Positions 1 through 6,488 of a stretch of 7,132 nucleotides of DNA are shown here, piece by piece (the first letter of the stretch is position 1; every line of letters starts with the position of its first letter). The stretch lies in the NCBI GenBank assembly GCA_028691715.1, contig JAQUYR010000063.1, positions 1 through 7,132 of the forward strand, read 5' to 3'. The position numbers were made by a program, and so were the translations under genes. The notes beneath the pieces were generated by a model that was not told the DNA's origin, did no database searches, and worked only from the letters and a program-made list of their open reading frames with translations. The stretch is from Bacilli bacterium (lineage in GTDB: Bacteria; Bacillota_I; Bacilli_A; ML615J-28; CAG-698).

Positions 1-384
1 AAACTTCTGAATGAAATAGATATTGACATCAGTTATTCTGGGCATGAACATGAATTAATTCCCATTATTCCCGGAACTTTTACCCCATATGAAAATTTGA
101 TATATAAAAATACCAAGTATACAACTAAATCATCAGTGAATGAAGGATATTTTACTGATGCTCAGTTCCCAACATTCATCGTCTCTAAACATGATGATGT
201 TCAAAACATTGATAGAACTCAAAGCCAATTAGACGGTAAAATGTGTGGTGTAGCCAGTCATGTTGATGCTAGTTTTACAAAATTAACGCTTTGCTACACC
301 AATAGATATTTAGAAAAAATGGAAATGGTTGATCCTTTTAGTGCTATCGAATATGGAACTGAAATTATTATCAACTTAGAATAG
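1..384 (+). CDS. Metallophosphoesterase-like protein, C-terminal part (5' partial)
   Basis: The reading frame is open from the first base, so the start lies outside the window; 127 residues and a TAG stop are visible. Near its beginning (residues 14-18) is GHEHE, preceded by ISYS. This resembles the last metal-binding motif (GHxH) of calcineurin-like phosphoesterases, which hydrolyse phosphate esters at a two-metal site. FPTFIVSKHDD (residues 56-66) resembles the strand that follows that motif in purple-acid-phosphatase-like members. The rest (about 83-127) reads as a beta-rich tail ending in the strand EIIINLE. A TTG codon at position 97 could be read as a start, but coding-like sequence continues upstream of it, so an internal start is unlikely. 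The other metal motifs are not in view, so activity and substrate cannot be judged. The next gene begins 10 bases downstream, suggesting co-transcription. The family call is moderate; that this is a real truncated gene is firmer. Confidence 0.62.
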   Translation, partial: KLLNEIDIDISYSGHEHELIPIIPGTFTPYENLIYKNTKYTTKSSVNEGYFTDAQFPTFIVSKHDDVQNIDRTQSQLDGKMCGVASHVDASFTKLTLCYTNRYLEKMEMVDPFSAIEYGTEIIINLE

Positions 385-394
385 GAAGTAAAAA

Positions 395-1186
395 ATGAAA
401 AAATGTTTTACAATCAACCCCATGAGGACAACCGAAGATTTTTTGGAGTACGAAAAATTATTATCCAAGGGAATATTTCAAGGAATAGAAATATTTTATC
501 CCTATACCTTAAGTGATTCTTCAAAAAAAACTTATACAGAAAATGTTGAGAAAATCCATAAGAAATATCCTGAAGTCGAAGTGGTCATGCATTTACCATA
601 TGGAAGGGATAATGACTTATGCGATTTTACCAATTATCAGAAGATTGTTGATCGCTTAAAAGAAGGTATCATTTATACAAGTCAATTTAAAACAAAAAAA
701 CTGACACTGCATCTAGGTGCTGTTAAAGAAGAAATATCTCGAGAAGTATATATTGAACATATTGTTCCTATATTAAGGGATTTATGTAACTTTTCTAAGA
801 CATATAAAATGGCTGTAATGATTGAGAATATGCCAGGAAAAGGAGAACTAGGTTTTAGTCCGGAAGAAATCCTTACAATTATTCAGAAGGTTAATCTACC
901 TAATTTGAAGTTTATTCTCGACACGGGACATGCTCATGTCAGTGGATATGAAAATCCCCTTTATATAAGGACTCTTAGGGACTATCTTTATCACATGCAT
1001 TTCAGTGATAATGATCGCAGTACCGATCAACATAAAAGAATTGGTTTAGGCAATATTGATTTCAAAGAAATATTTTTTGAACTTGCTAAGGCTGATTATA
1101 ATGAACTACACTGTTTAGAGGTGATATTCAATAGGCCAGAAGAATTACTCGATTTTGCTCAAGACATGGATAGAGTATCACGCTAA
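395..1186 (+). CDS. Sugar phosphate isomerase/epimerase-like TIM-barrel protein (AP endonuclease 2 superfamily)
   Basis: This 263-residue protein has the motif series of the xylose-isomerase-like / endonuclease IV TIM-barrel superfamily: MHLPYG (His66), LTLHLG (His106), IENMPG (Glu144), LDTGHAH (Asp176, His179, His181), YHMHFSDND (His200, His202), DQHKRIGLGNIDF (211-223) and CLEV (Glu242). In the family these acidic and histidine residues at strand ends bind divalent metal, and all expected positions are filled, so the protein is probably active. Members isomerise or epimerise sugars and polyols, and a few cleave DNA; the substrate cannot be read from sequence. The length is normal for a single domain, with no signal peptide, so it is probably cytosolic. 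The ATG is preceded by AGGAAG at 383-388, overlapping the upstream TAG, and lies 10 bases after the phosphoesterase-like gene, so the two are probably one transcript. The gene ends 84 bases before DegV, which has its own promoter. A distant paralogue lies at 2198-2968. Confidence 0.85.
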   Translation: MKKCFTINPMRTTEDFLEYEKLLSKGIFQGIEIFYPYTLSDSSKKTYTENVEKIHKKYPEVEVVMHLPYGRDNDLCDFTNYQKIVDRLKEGIIYTSQFKTKKLTLHLGAVKEEISREVYIEHIVPILRDLCNFSKTYKMAVMIENMPGKGELGFSPEEILTIIQKVNLPNLKFILDTGHAHVSGYENPLYIRTLRDYLYHMHFSDNDRSTDQHKRIGLGNIDFKEIFFELAKADYNELHCLEVIFNRPEELLDFAQDMDRVSR

Positions 1187-1212
1187 TATTGTTTAAAAAG
1201 ATTTAATACTTC

Positions 1213-1241
1213 TTGAATAAAAGTTGTTTTTTTGGTATAAT
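1213..1241 (+). promoter_or_regulatory. Sigma-A-type promoter for the DegV gene
   Basis: A -35 box TTGAAT (1213-1218; 4 of 6 to TTGACA) and a perfect -10 box TATAAT (1236-1241) are separated by 17 bases, the optimal spacing. TGG directly before the -10 box gives an extended -10 (TGn). The spacer contains a T7 run (1227-1233). Transcription would start near 1248, leaving a leader of about 23 bases before the ATG at 1271. This fits the vegetative sigma factor of low-GC bacteria. No operator-like palindrome is evident. Confidence 0.8.
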
Positions 1242-1270
1242 AAATAATATAAAGAGATGCGGGGTTTAAT

Positions 1271-2122
1271 ATGAAAAAAGTATGTATACTAACAGATTGC
1301 ACATCTGACCTAAACAAGGAATTGTATGAAAAGAACAACATCGTTGTTTTACCTTTATATGTAACCATTGGAGGAAAGACTTATTCCGATGGTGTCGATA
1401 TTACAACTGAAGAAATATATCAAAAAGTTGCTGAATTCGGTGAATTACCAAGGTCATCAGCTATTGGTCCAGTTGTTTTTGAAGAAGAATTTAAAAAATT
1501 ATTAAAAGAATATGATGAAATCATCTATATGGGTATCGGAAGTGGTTTCTCTGGAACCTATAACAATGCAGTTCTTGCCTCTCAGGAAGTAGACCCTAAA
1601 AAGATTTTTATTGTTGATTCAGGGAATTTATCCAGTGGAATTGGTCTTCTGGTATTAAAAGCTGCTAAGTTTCGTAGTGAAGGATTTGATGGAATTGCTA
1701 TCAAACAAAAATTAGAAGAAATAGTTCCAATGATTCGTACTCAATTTGCTATTGATACACTTGAATATCTTCACAAAGGTGGTAGATGTACCGGAACTGC
1801 TAAAATATTTGGAACTCTGTTAAAGATGAAACCGATTATTAAGGTTGAAAATGGAGCAATGAAGGTGGCAAAAAAACCGATGGGAAAATTCAGCCGTGCT
1901 CTTGGAGTTATTCTTGATTATGTTCGTCATGATTTGGATAATATAGACCCTGAGTTTGTTATGGTTACCCATTCTCTAAACGAAGAGGATGCTACTTTTC
2001 TAAAAAAAGAATTAGCTAAAATGAATAAATTTGAAAATATCTATGATACTAATGCCAGTGGTGTTATTTCAACTCATTGTGGGCCAAAAACTATTGGAAT
2101 CTTATATATTTTGGAAAAATAA
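1271..2122 (+). CDS. DegV family fatty-acid-binding protein (FakB-like)
   Basis: This 283-residue protein matches the DegV family in length and motifs. It starts with VCILTDCTSDL (residues 4-14, the first strand and phosphate-side loop), followed by RSSAIGP (61-67), GIGSGFSGTY (88-97), IVDSGNLSSG (114-123), DTLEYLHKGGR (162-172, the family signature) and STHCGPKTIGI (267-277). DegV proteins bind a single fatty acid in a buried pocket; FakB members present it to the kinase FakA, making acyl-phosphate for phospholipid synthesis. No FakA gene is visible, so FakB function is inferred from the family. Lys273 follows GP where many members have Gly. The ATG has only a weak ribosome site (GGGG at 1261-1264), but the promoter position and the complete N-terminal motif support it. 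The gene appears to have its own promoter and to be followed by a terminator at 2150-2179. The protein is probably cytosolic, with no signal peptide. Confidence 0.92.
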   Translation: MKKVCILTDCTSDLNKELYEKNNIVVLPLYVTIGGKTYSDGVDITTEEIYQKVAEFGELPRSSAIGPVVFEEEFKKLLKEYDEIIYMGIGSGFSGTYNNAVLASQEVDPKKIFIVDSGNLSSGIGLLVLKAAKFRSEGFDGIAIKQKLEEIVPMIRTQFAIDTLEYLHKGGRCTGTAKIFGTLLKMKPIIKVENGAMKVAKKPMGKFSRALGVILDYVRHDLDNIDPEFVMVTHSLNEEDATFLKKELAKMNKFENIYDTNASGVISTHCGPKTIGILYILEK

Positions 2123-2124
2123 TG

Positions 2125-2142
2125 GCTGCAAAAACTTGTAGC
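2125..2142 (+). other. Intergenic hairpin, first of a tandem pair
   Basis: GCTGCAA (2125-2131) pairs with TTGTAGC (2136-2142) over 7 base pairs, including one G-U, around the loop AAAC. It begins 3 bases after the DegV stop and is separated by 7 bases from the terminator hairpin. No T-run follows it, so alone it is not a terminator. It may stabilise the DegV transcript 3' end or be incidental. Confidence 0.45.
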
Positions 2143-2149
2143 AAGGTTT

Positions 2150-2179
2150 AAAGCGCAGAAAATAAATTATGCGCTTTTT
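2150..2179 (+). terminator. Rho-independent terminator or attenuator after DegV
   Basis: AAAGCGCA (2150-2157) pairs perfectly with TGCGCTTT (2170-2177), giving an 8-base-pair stem with a GCGC core and a 12-base loop; the transcript then reads T5 (2175-2179). The stem-plus-T-run form is that of an intrinsic terminator, with a somewhat large loop and a short T-run. The next gene's ribosome site begins 9 bases later and no convincing promoter lies between, so partial read-through is plausible. Confidence 0.68.
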
Positions 2180-2187
2180 ATACTAAT

Positions 2188-2193
2188 AGGAGG
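2188..2193 (+). promoter_or_regulatory. Consensus ribosome binding site of the second isomerase-like gene
   Basis: AGGAGG is a perfect Shine-Dalgarno core, 4 bases before the ATG at 2198. The spacing is on the short side. It fixes the start codon and contrasts with the weak site of DegV. It lies just downstream of the terminator hairpin. Confidence 0.8.
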
Positions 2194-2197
2194 ATTT

Positions 2198-2968
2198 ATG
2201 AAACAATACATATTTTTAGAATATGGTTTTCCCTCTTCAAGAGAAGAAAAAGTAAAACTTATTAAACAATATGGATTTGATGGTGTTTTTTTAGAATGGA
2301 AGGATAATTTGAAGGATATTGCTTCAATTGTTCGTGGTGCTGATTTGGATATTCAAACAGTGCATTTACCATTTGATACAGCAAATTCACTATGGGAAGA
2401 CACACCAGAGGGTGAACAGTATTGCCATCAAATAATACAGGGAATTAAGGACACTGGAGAAATTGGAGTTAAAATAGCGATTGTTCATACATCTAGAGGA
2501 ATGAATCCTCCAGAATTATCACAAATAGGCTTAAACAGAATTAAAAAAATGCTTAAAGCTTGTGAGGAAAGTGGGGTTATTATAGCCCTTGAGAATATTA
2601 GACGCCTGGAGTATTTGGATTATATCTTTGATAATATCGATAGTCCTTTTTTGAAGTATTGTTTTGACAGTGGCCATGCTAATTGTTTTTCTAAAAATAT
2701 TGAGAATTATCCTTGGGAAAAATATCAGGAGAAATTGGTATGTGTTCATCTCCATGATAATTCTGGTGAAGGCGATCAGCACAAGATGCCTTATGAAGGT
2801 AACATAGATTGGCAAAAATTGATGACCAGATTTAAAGAAATAGGCTATCACGGACCATTAACATTAGAAGTTGTCCAAAAGAATTGTGATGGCTTAGATG
2901 AAGAGAAGTTTATTGAAAAAGCCAGAGAAATCCTGAATAAACTAGAAAGCATGTTATATGTTAAATAA
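2198..2968 (+). CDS. Sugar phosphate isomerase/epimerase-like TIM-barrel protein
   Basis: This 256-residue single-domain protein belongs to the same xylose-isomerase-like TIM-barrel superfamily as the protein encoded at 395-1186. Visible motifs are QTVHLPF (His56), AIVHTSRG (His97), ALENIR (Glu132), FDSGHAN (Asp157, His160), VHLHDNSGEGDQHK (His184, His186, Asp193, His195), GNIDW (201-205) and LTLEVV (Glu224). The metal-ligand positions are all filled, so an active metal-dependent isomerase, epimerase or related lyase is likely; the substrate is unknown. The two proteins share the order HLP, LEN or IEN, D(S/T)GHA, DQHK and GNID but differ widely elsewhere, so they are distant paralogues rather than a recent duplication. 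No signal peptide is seen. The start is set by AGGAGG at 2188-2193. The last 11 bases overlap the start of the U32 gene, which implies translational coupling. This position directly before a U32 gene may reflect only transcript sharing. Confidence 0.87.
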   Translation: MKQYIFLEYGFPSSREEKVKLIKQYGFDGVFLEWKDNLKDIASIVRGADLDIQTVHLPFDTANSLWEDTPEGEQYCHQIIQGIKDTGEIGVKIAIVHTSRGMNPPELSQIGLNRIKKMLKACEESGVIIALENIRRLEYLDYIFDNIDSPFLKYCFDSGHANCFSKNIENYPWEKYQEKLVCVHLHDNSGEGDQHKMPYEGNIDWQKLMTRFKEIGYHGPLTLEVVQKNCDGLDEEKFIEKAREILNKLESMLYVK

Positions 2969-5231
2969 AGTTGAGTTACTAGCACCAGCTGGTACAAGGG
3001 ATTCCTTCTTTGCTGCAATTAACAATGGAGCAGATGCTATTTATCTGGCAGGTAAAGCTTTTGGGGCACGGGCAAGTGCTGATAATTTCACCGATCAAGA
3101 AATTAAAGAACTCATCCAATATGCTCATATCCGAGATAAAAAAGTTTATGTAACTGTAAATACTATTATTTTTGAAGATGAATTAACCGATGTTATCAAG
3201 TTTATTGAGTTTTTGTACATCAATGATGTTGATGCGATAATCATCCAGGATTTAGGACTAGCTATGGTTGTCCATGAAAAGTATCCAGATCTCGCTCTTC
3301 ATGCTTCCACTCAGATGAATATTCACAATATCAATATGGTGAAGACTATTCAAAAGTTAGGCTTTAAGAGAATCGTTTTACCTCGAGAAATGCCTTTAGA
3401 GACCATTAAGCAAATAAAAAAAGAGGTCGATATTGAACTAGAAGTCTTTATTCATGGAGCTTTATGTGTCTCTTATTCAGGAAACTGTTATTTTAGTTCC
3501 TTGATTGGTAAAAGAAGTGGTAACAGAGGGCGTTGTGCTCAACCATGTCGCTTGCCTTATACACTTCTAAATCAAGAAAAATACTGGCTTAGTCCAAAGG
3601 AATTATGCACAATTGATAAAATAAAAGAATTGATTGAAGAAGGTATTGATAGTTTCAAAATAGAAGGACGAATGAAGCGCCCAGAATATGTTGCTCAGGT
3701 AGTCAGAAGTTATTACGAGGTTATCAGTGGAAAGGGATTAATTGATTATCAAAAACATGACCAGAATCTCCGCTTAATTTTCAATCGTGATTGGACAAAA
3801 GGCTTGATGTTTAAAGAGGAGAATGCCATGTTTACCAATATCGACCAGCAAAATCATATTGGTGTTTTTATGGGAAAAGTTCTCTCAACATATAAAGATA
3901 AGGTTAATATTAAGTTATCTGGTGATCTATCGTTTGGAGATTCAATTAGACTTGTTGGAAAAGTGACCGATGCTGTGACTGTTAATCAGATGTATGTAGA
4001 CAACAAATTGGTTAAAAAAGCTAATACTGGTGATATAGTGACCATAAAAACGCATATCAGTGGTCTAGAGGATGCTAATGTTTTTATCACAACATCTAAG
4101 GAACAGATTGATTTTTTAGAATCAACATATAAAACCGATAATTTTAATATTCAAATAGATGGAAAATGCTATCTTGAGAATGATCATTTAGTTTTAGAAG
4201 TGAGTGATGGTCGAAATAGTGTTAAAAGAATTATGGAGAGTTTACCTGAAGTTGCAAGAAGTGATCAAAGAGAAAAAATCAAAGAGCAGTTATTAAAAAC
4301 CGCTTCAACAATTTTTTCCTTTCGCAGTTTAGAGATTAAGGATAATGTTTTTGTCCCTCTTAAGGAATTGAATCAACTTCGCCGTGATACTCTTGATGAT
4401 CTGATAAAGCTTCGAGAAGTAAAGCACCAAAACAGAAGAGTAGAAGAAATAACAAAGGAAAATATTAGTAGTAAAGAAGAAAAGGTAAAAGTTAAGGCAA
4501 AAGTAATTGATGAAAAACAACTGCTAATTGCCCTAGAGTATCCTTTTGATGAGATATATATTGCTGATTATGCTGTATACCAAAAATATAGTAATAGAGA
4601 AAACATCTACTATTATGTTCCTCGTAATAATCAACAATCATATTGTGAGAAACTGGTAACTAGTGATATATCTCTAGTGAGATACGGTCATTCTGCTATA
4701 TATAGCAATGTTACCAATAGTTTTACAGTGCGCCAACTAGAAAAACTAGGAGCTGATACTATTGGTTTATCTTTAGAGCTATCTTTTATGAAGATGAAAG
4801 CTCTGCTTGCTGGTTATCGAAGGCGATATGGAAGTCTTCCATCTTTGGAAATCATGGTTTATGGTTATTATGAATTAATGATCATGGCTTATTGCCCTTT
4901 GAATAAAGCTCTTGGGCTCAACAAAAAAGGTTGTAAAGAATGCCTAAAGAATCAGTATTATTTAAATGATCGTTTAGGTTATGACTTTCCTTTGATGAGA
5001 GATGAAGAATGCAATATGAAAATATTAAATTCTAAAAAATTGCATCTAATTGAACATTTAGATGATATAATTAATATAGGGATTAAAAATCTTTTGCTTG
5101 ATTTTTCTTTGGAAACAGAGGAAGAGATGCGAAAGGTTATTGGGATGTACTTTGATAGACTTAATGGGAAGGTAATTAATGAAGAGATTGAGAAAGTAAC
5201 CTATGGTCATTTTCTAGAGGGTGTAATATGA
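2958..5231 (+). CDS. Long U32 family protein with DUF3656 (RlhA-like, probable RNA hydroxylation)
   Basis: This 757-residue protein begins with the U32 hallmark VELLAPAG (residues 5-12), then GADAIYLAGKAFGARASADNF. The family signature runs from about 163 to 200 (FIHGALCVSYSGNC, then NRGRCAQPCR), with Cys170, Cys177, Cys193 and Cys197; SPKELC adds Cys217 and FKIEGRMKRPEYV follows at 233-245. A small beta-barrel region (about 299-365) and a DUF3656 region (about 397-487, including PLKELNQLRRDTLDDL) come next. Residues 511-757 look like a degenerate second U32 half with Cys646, Cys659, Cys662 and Cys685. U32 proteins were first called collagenase-like peptidases, but studied members (RlhA, TrhP, UbiU/UbiV) are iron-sulfur proteins of hydroxylation; RlhA, with U32 plus DUF3656, acts on 23S rRNA. 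This function is inferred. The ATG overlaps the upstream gene by 11 bases with no strong ribosome site, so coupled translation is likely; the N-terminal motif confirms the start. Its TGA overlaps the next ATG. Confidence 0.92.
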   Translation: MLNKVELLAPAGTRDSFFAAINNGADAIYLAGKAFGARASADNFTDQEIKELIQYAHIRDKKVYVTVNTIIFEDELTDVIKFIEFLYINDVDAIIIQDLGLAMVVHEKYPDLALHASTQMNIHNINMVKTIQKLGFKRIVLPREMPLETIKQIKKEVDIELEVFIHGALCVSYSGNCYFSSLIGKRSGNRGRCAQPCRLPYTLLNQEKYWLSPKELCTIDKIKELIEEGIDSFKIEGRMKRPEYVAQVVRSYYEVISGKGLIDYQKHDQNLRLIFNRDWTKGLMFKEENAMFTNIDQQNHIGVFMGKVLSTYKDKVNIKLSGDLSFGDSIRLVGKVTDAVTVNQMYVDNKLVKKANTGDIVTIKTHISGLEDANVFITTSKEQIDFLESTYKTDNFNIQIDGKCYLENDHLVLEVSDGRNSVKRIMESLPEVARSDQREKIKEQLLKTASTIFSFRSLEIKDNVFVPLKELNQLRRDTLDDLIKLREVKHQNRRVEEITKENISSKEEKVKVKAKVIDEKQLLIALEYPFDEIYIADYAVYQKYSNRENIYYYVPRNNQQSYCEKLVTSDISLVRYGHSAIYSNVTNSFTVRQLEKLGADTIGLSLELSFMKMKALLAGYRRRYGSLPSLEIMVYGYYELMIMAYCPLNKALGLNKKGCKECLKNQYYLNDRLGYDFPLMRDEECNMKILNSKKLHLIEHLDDIINIGIKNLLLDFSLETEEEMRKVIGMYFDRLNGKVINEEIEKVTYGHFLEGVI

Positions 5232-6487
5232 ATAAATGGTATCGACTAGATAACGCGGGAAAGATATTCCCGAGCGTTTCCAATGCTAGAAGATCAAATC
5301 TTTTTCGTCTGTCAGTAAATTTAACCGAAGAAGTTAATCCGACAGTTTTACAAGAAGCTTTAAATACTACCATAAAAAGATTCGTGACTTTCAATGTGAA
5401 ATTAAAGAGAGGCCTTTTTTGGTATTATCTTGAAGAAAACAAAGAGACTCCTTTGGTGGTACTAGAAGATCCTTTTCTTTTGGAACCATTGAATCATCGT
5501 GAGGAAAAAGGTTTTTTGTTTAGAGTAAGCTATTACCACAAGCGAATTTCTTTGGAGGTTTTTCATGCCCTATCAGATGGGTACGGAGGAATGCAGTTTT
5601 TAAAGAGCGTTACCTATAATTATTTACTTCTCATGGGTAAAGATGTTAAAAGCGAAAACATGATTTTAACTGATATGGAGACCATTAGAGAAGAAGATCA
5701 GGATAGTTTCTTAAAAAACTATGATAGTTCTATTAAGATTGATCGCAAAGAACAAAAAGCTCGTCATTTCTCAGGAACTTTCTATGAAAACAATTGGATA
5801 AGTTTAATAACTGGTAAAATAGATGAGAGTGAAATCAAGAATGTTTGTAATAAGTATGATTGTTCATATACACAATTTATCGCTTCATGTGTAATTATGA
5901 GTGTTTTTAAGTGTAAAAACATTTTGGATAAAAAGAGAGCCCCTTTTCAAATCTTTGTTCCTGTAAATTTGAGAAGATTCTTCCCTTCAATAACTCTACG
6001 AAATTTTTCTCTTTATGTTAGAACTAAATTTGATATCGACAAGGAATTAACATTTGAAGAGGTTGTTGGGAAGGTAAAATCTGATTTACTAGATGAATTA
6101 CAAAAAGATAAACTTCATGCCCGAATTGTTGCCAATGTCAAATGGGAAAGATTGTTCTTTATGAGAATAATTCCCCTATTCTTTAAGCAAATTGGCTTTA
6201 AGATAGGTTACAATATGCTTGGAGAAAGTGCCAATAGCTTTAGTCTTTCCAATCTAGGAAAAGTGGAAATACCTAGTAGCATGAAAAAATATATTGATGA
6301 GATAGTATTTTCTAATGGTGCTGGTTATACAGCTCCGATGAATATGGGAGTTGTTGTTTATAAAGGGAAAGTATTTTTAACATTTACCAGTAAAATTATT
6401 GAGAGAGATCTTCAAAGAGAATTTTTCAGATTATTATCAAGCTTGGGTCTAAATGTTATCATTGAGACCAATGAGTTGGAGGTGTGA
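5228..6487 (+). CDS. Condensation / alcohol-acetyltransferase-like acyltransferase
   Basis: This 419-residue protein has the layout of the chloramphenicol-acetyltransferase-like fold shared by condensation domains, PapA-type and alcohol acetyltransferases. The active-site motif HxxxDG is intact in EVFHALSDGYGG (His113, Asp117, Gly118). The second lobe has VPVNLRRFFPS (244-254), LRNF (257-260) and FSLSNLGKVEIP (338-349), the latter typical of the family's C-terminal half. The N-terminus LDNAGKIFPSV (7-17) resembles the start of bacterial alcohol-acetyltransferase-like proteins. These enzymes transfer an acyl group from CoA or a carrier to a hydroxyl or amine; donor and acceptor are unknown here. 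No carrier or adenylation domain is attached, so it is not a peptide synthetase module. The ATG overlaps the U32 stop as ATGA, with AGAGGG (5216-5221) as ribosome site, so translation is coupled. A one-base gap separates it from the zinc-ribbon membrane protein, a likely partner. A hairpin lies within the first codons at 5252-5278. Confidence 0.82.
   Translation: MNKWYRLDNAGKIFPSVSNARRSNLFRLSVNLTEEVNPTVLQEALNTTIKRFVTFNVKLKRGLFWYYLEENKETPLVVLEDPFLLEPLNHREEKGFLFRVSYYHKRISLEVFHALSDGYGGMQFLKSVTYNYLLLMGKDVKSENMILTDMETIREEDQDSFLKNYDSSIKIDRKEQKARHFSGTFYENNWISLITGKIDESEIKNVCNKYDCSYTQFIASCVIMSVFKCKNILDKKRAPFQIFVPVNLRRFFPSITLRNFSLYVRTKFDIDKELTFEEVVGKVKSDLLDELQKDKLHARIVANVKWERLFFMRIIPLFFKQIGFKIGYNMLGESANSFSLSNLGKVEIPSSMKKYIDEIVFSNGAGYTAPMNMGVVVYKGKVFLTFTSKIIERDLQREFFRLLSSLGLNVIIETNELEV
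5252..5278 (+). other. Hairpin within the first codons of the acyltransferase gene
   Basis: AACGCGGGAA (5252-5261) pairs with TTCCCG (5267-5272) and, after the bulge AG (5273-5274), with CGTT (5275-5278): 10 base pairs around the 5-base loop AGATA. It is unusually GC-rich for this window and begins 24 bases after the first base of the ATG. It could slow translation or block a downstream site, or simply follow from the encoded residues (NAGKIFPSV). Confidence 0.5.
6478..6484 (+). promoter_or_regulatory. Ribosome binding site of the zinc-ribbon membrane protein
   Basis: GGAGGTG lies inside the last codons of the acyltransferase gene, 4 bases before the ATG at 6489. It is a near-perfect Shine-Dalgarno sequence and fixes that start. 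Confidence 0.8.
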
Positions 6488-6488
6488 T

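Noticed and set aside
97..384. A complete 95-residue gene starting at TTG 97
   Set aside because: The same frame is open to base 1 and carries the GHEHE metal motif upstream, so this is the tail of a larger gene.
523..530. A8 tract in the first isomerase-like gene (another A8 lies at 6809-6816) as a phase-variation switch
   Set aside because: Runs of 7-8 A are expected in DNA this AT-rich and encode ordinary Lys codons; no sign of selection for slippage.
1208..1233. Possible terminator after the first isomerase-like gene
   Set aside because: The only stem is ACTT/AAGT plus one more pair past a mismatch, far too weak despite the T7 run; the T-run is better explained as the spacer of the DegV promoter.
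1183..1368. Minus-strand open frame of 61 codons across the DegV promoter and start
   Set aside because: It overlaps the DegV coding start and a convincing + strand promoter, has no recognisable motif and no ribosome site was found; it is a shadow frame.
2531..2851. Minus-strand open frame of 106 codons inside the second isomerase-like gene
   Set aside because: It lies wholly within a gene with clear family motifs; the phenylalanine- and isoleucine-rich translation is what an AT-rich antisense frame gives.
4329..4520. Minus-strand open frame of 63 codons inside the U32 gene
   Set aside because: It is antisense to the well-supported DUF3656 region, and its phenylalanine-rich translation mirrors lysine- and glutamate-rich codons.
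5176..5394. Minus-strand open frame of 72 codons over the U32/acyltransferase junction
   Set aside because: It is antisense to two real genes that overlap by 4 bases, with no motif and no support.
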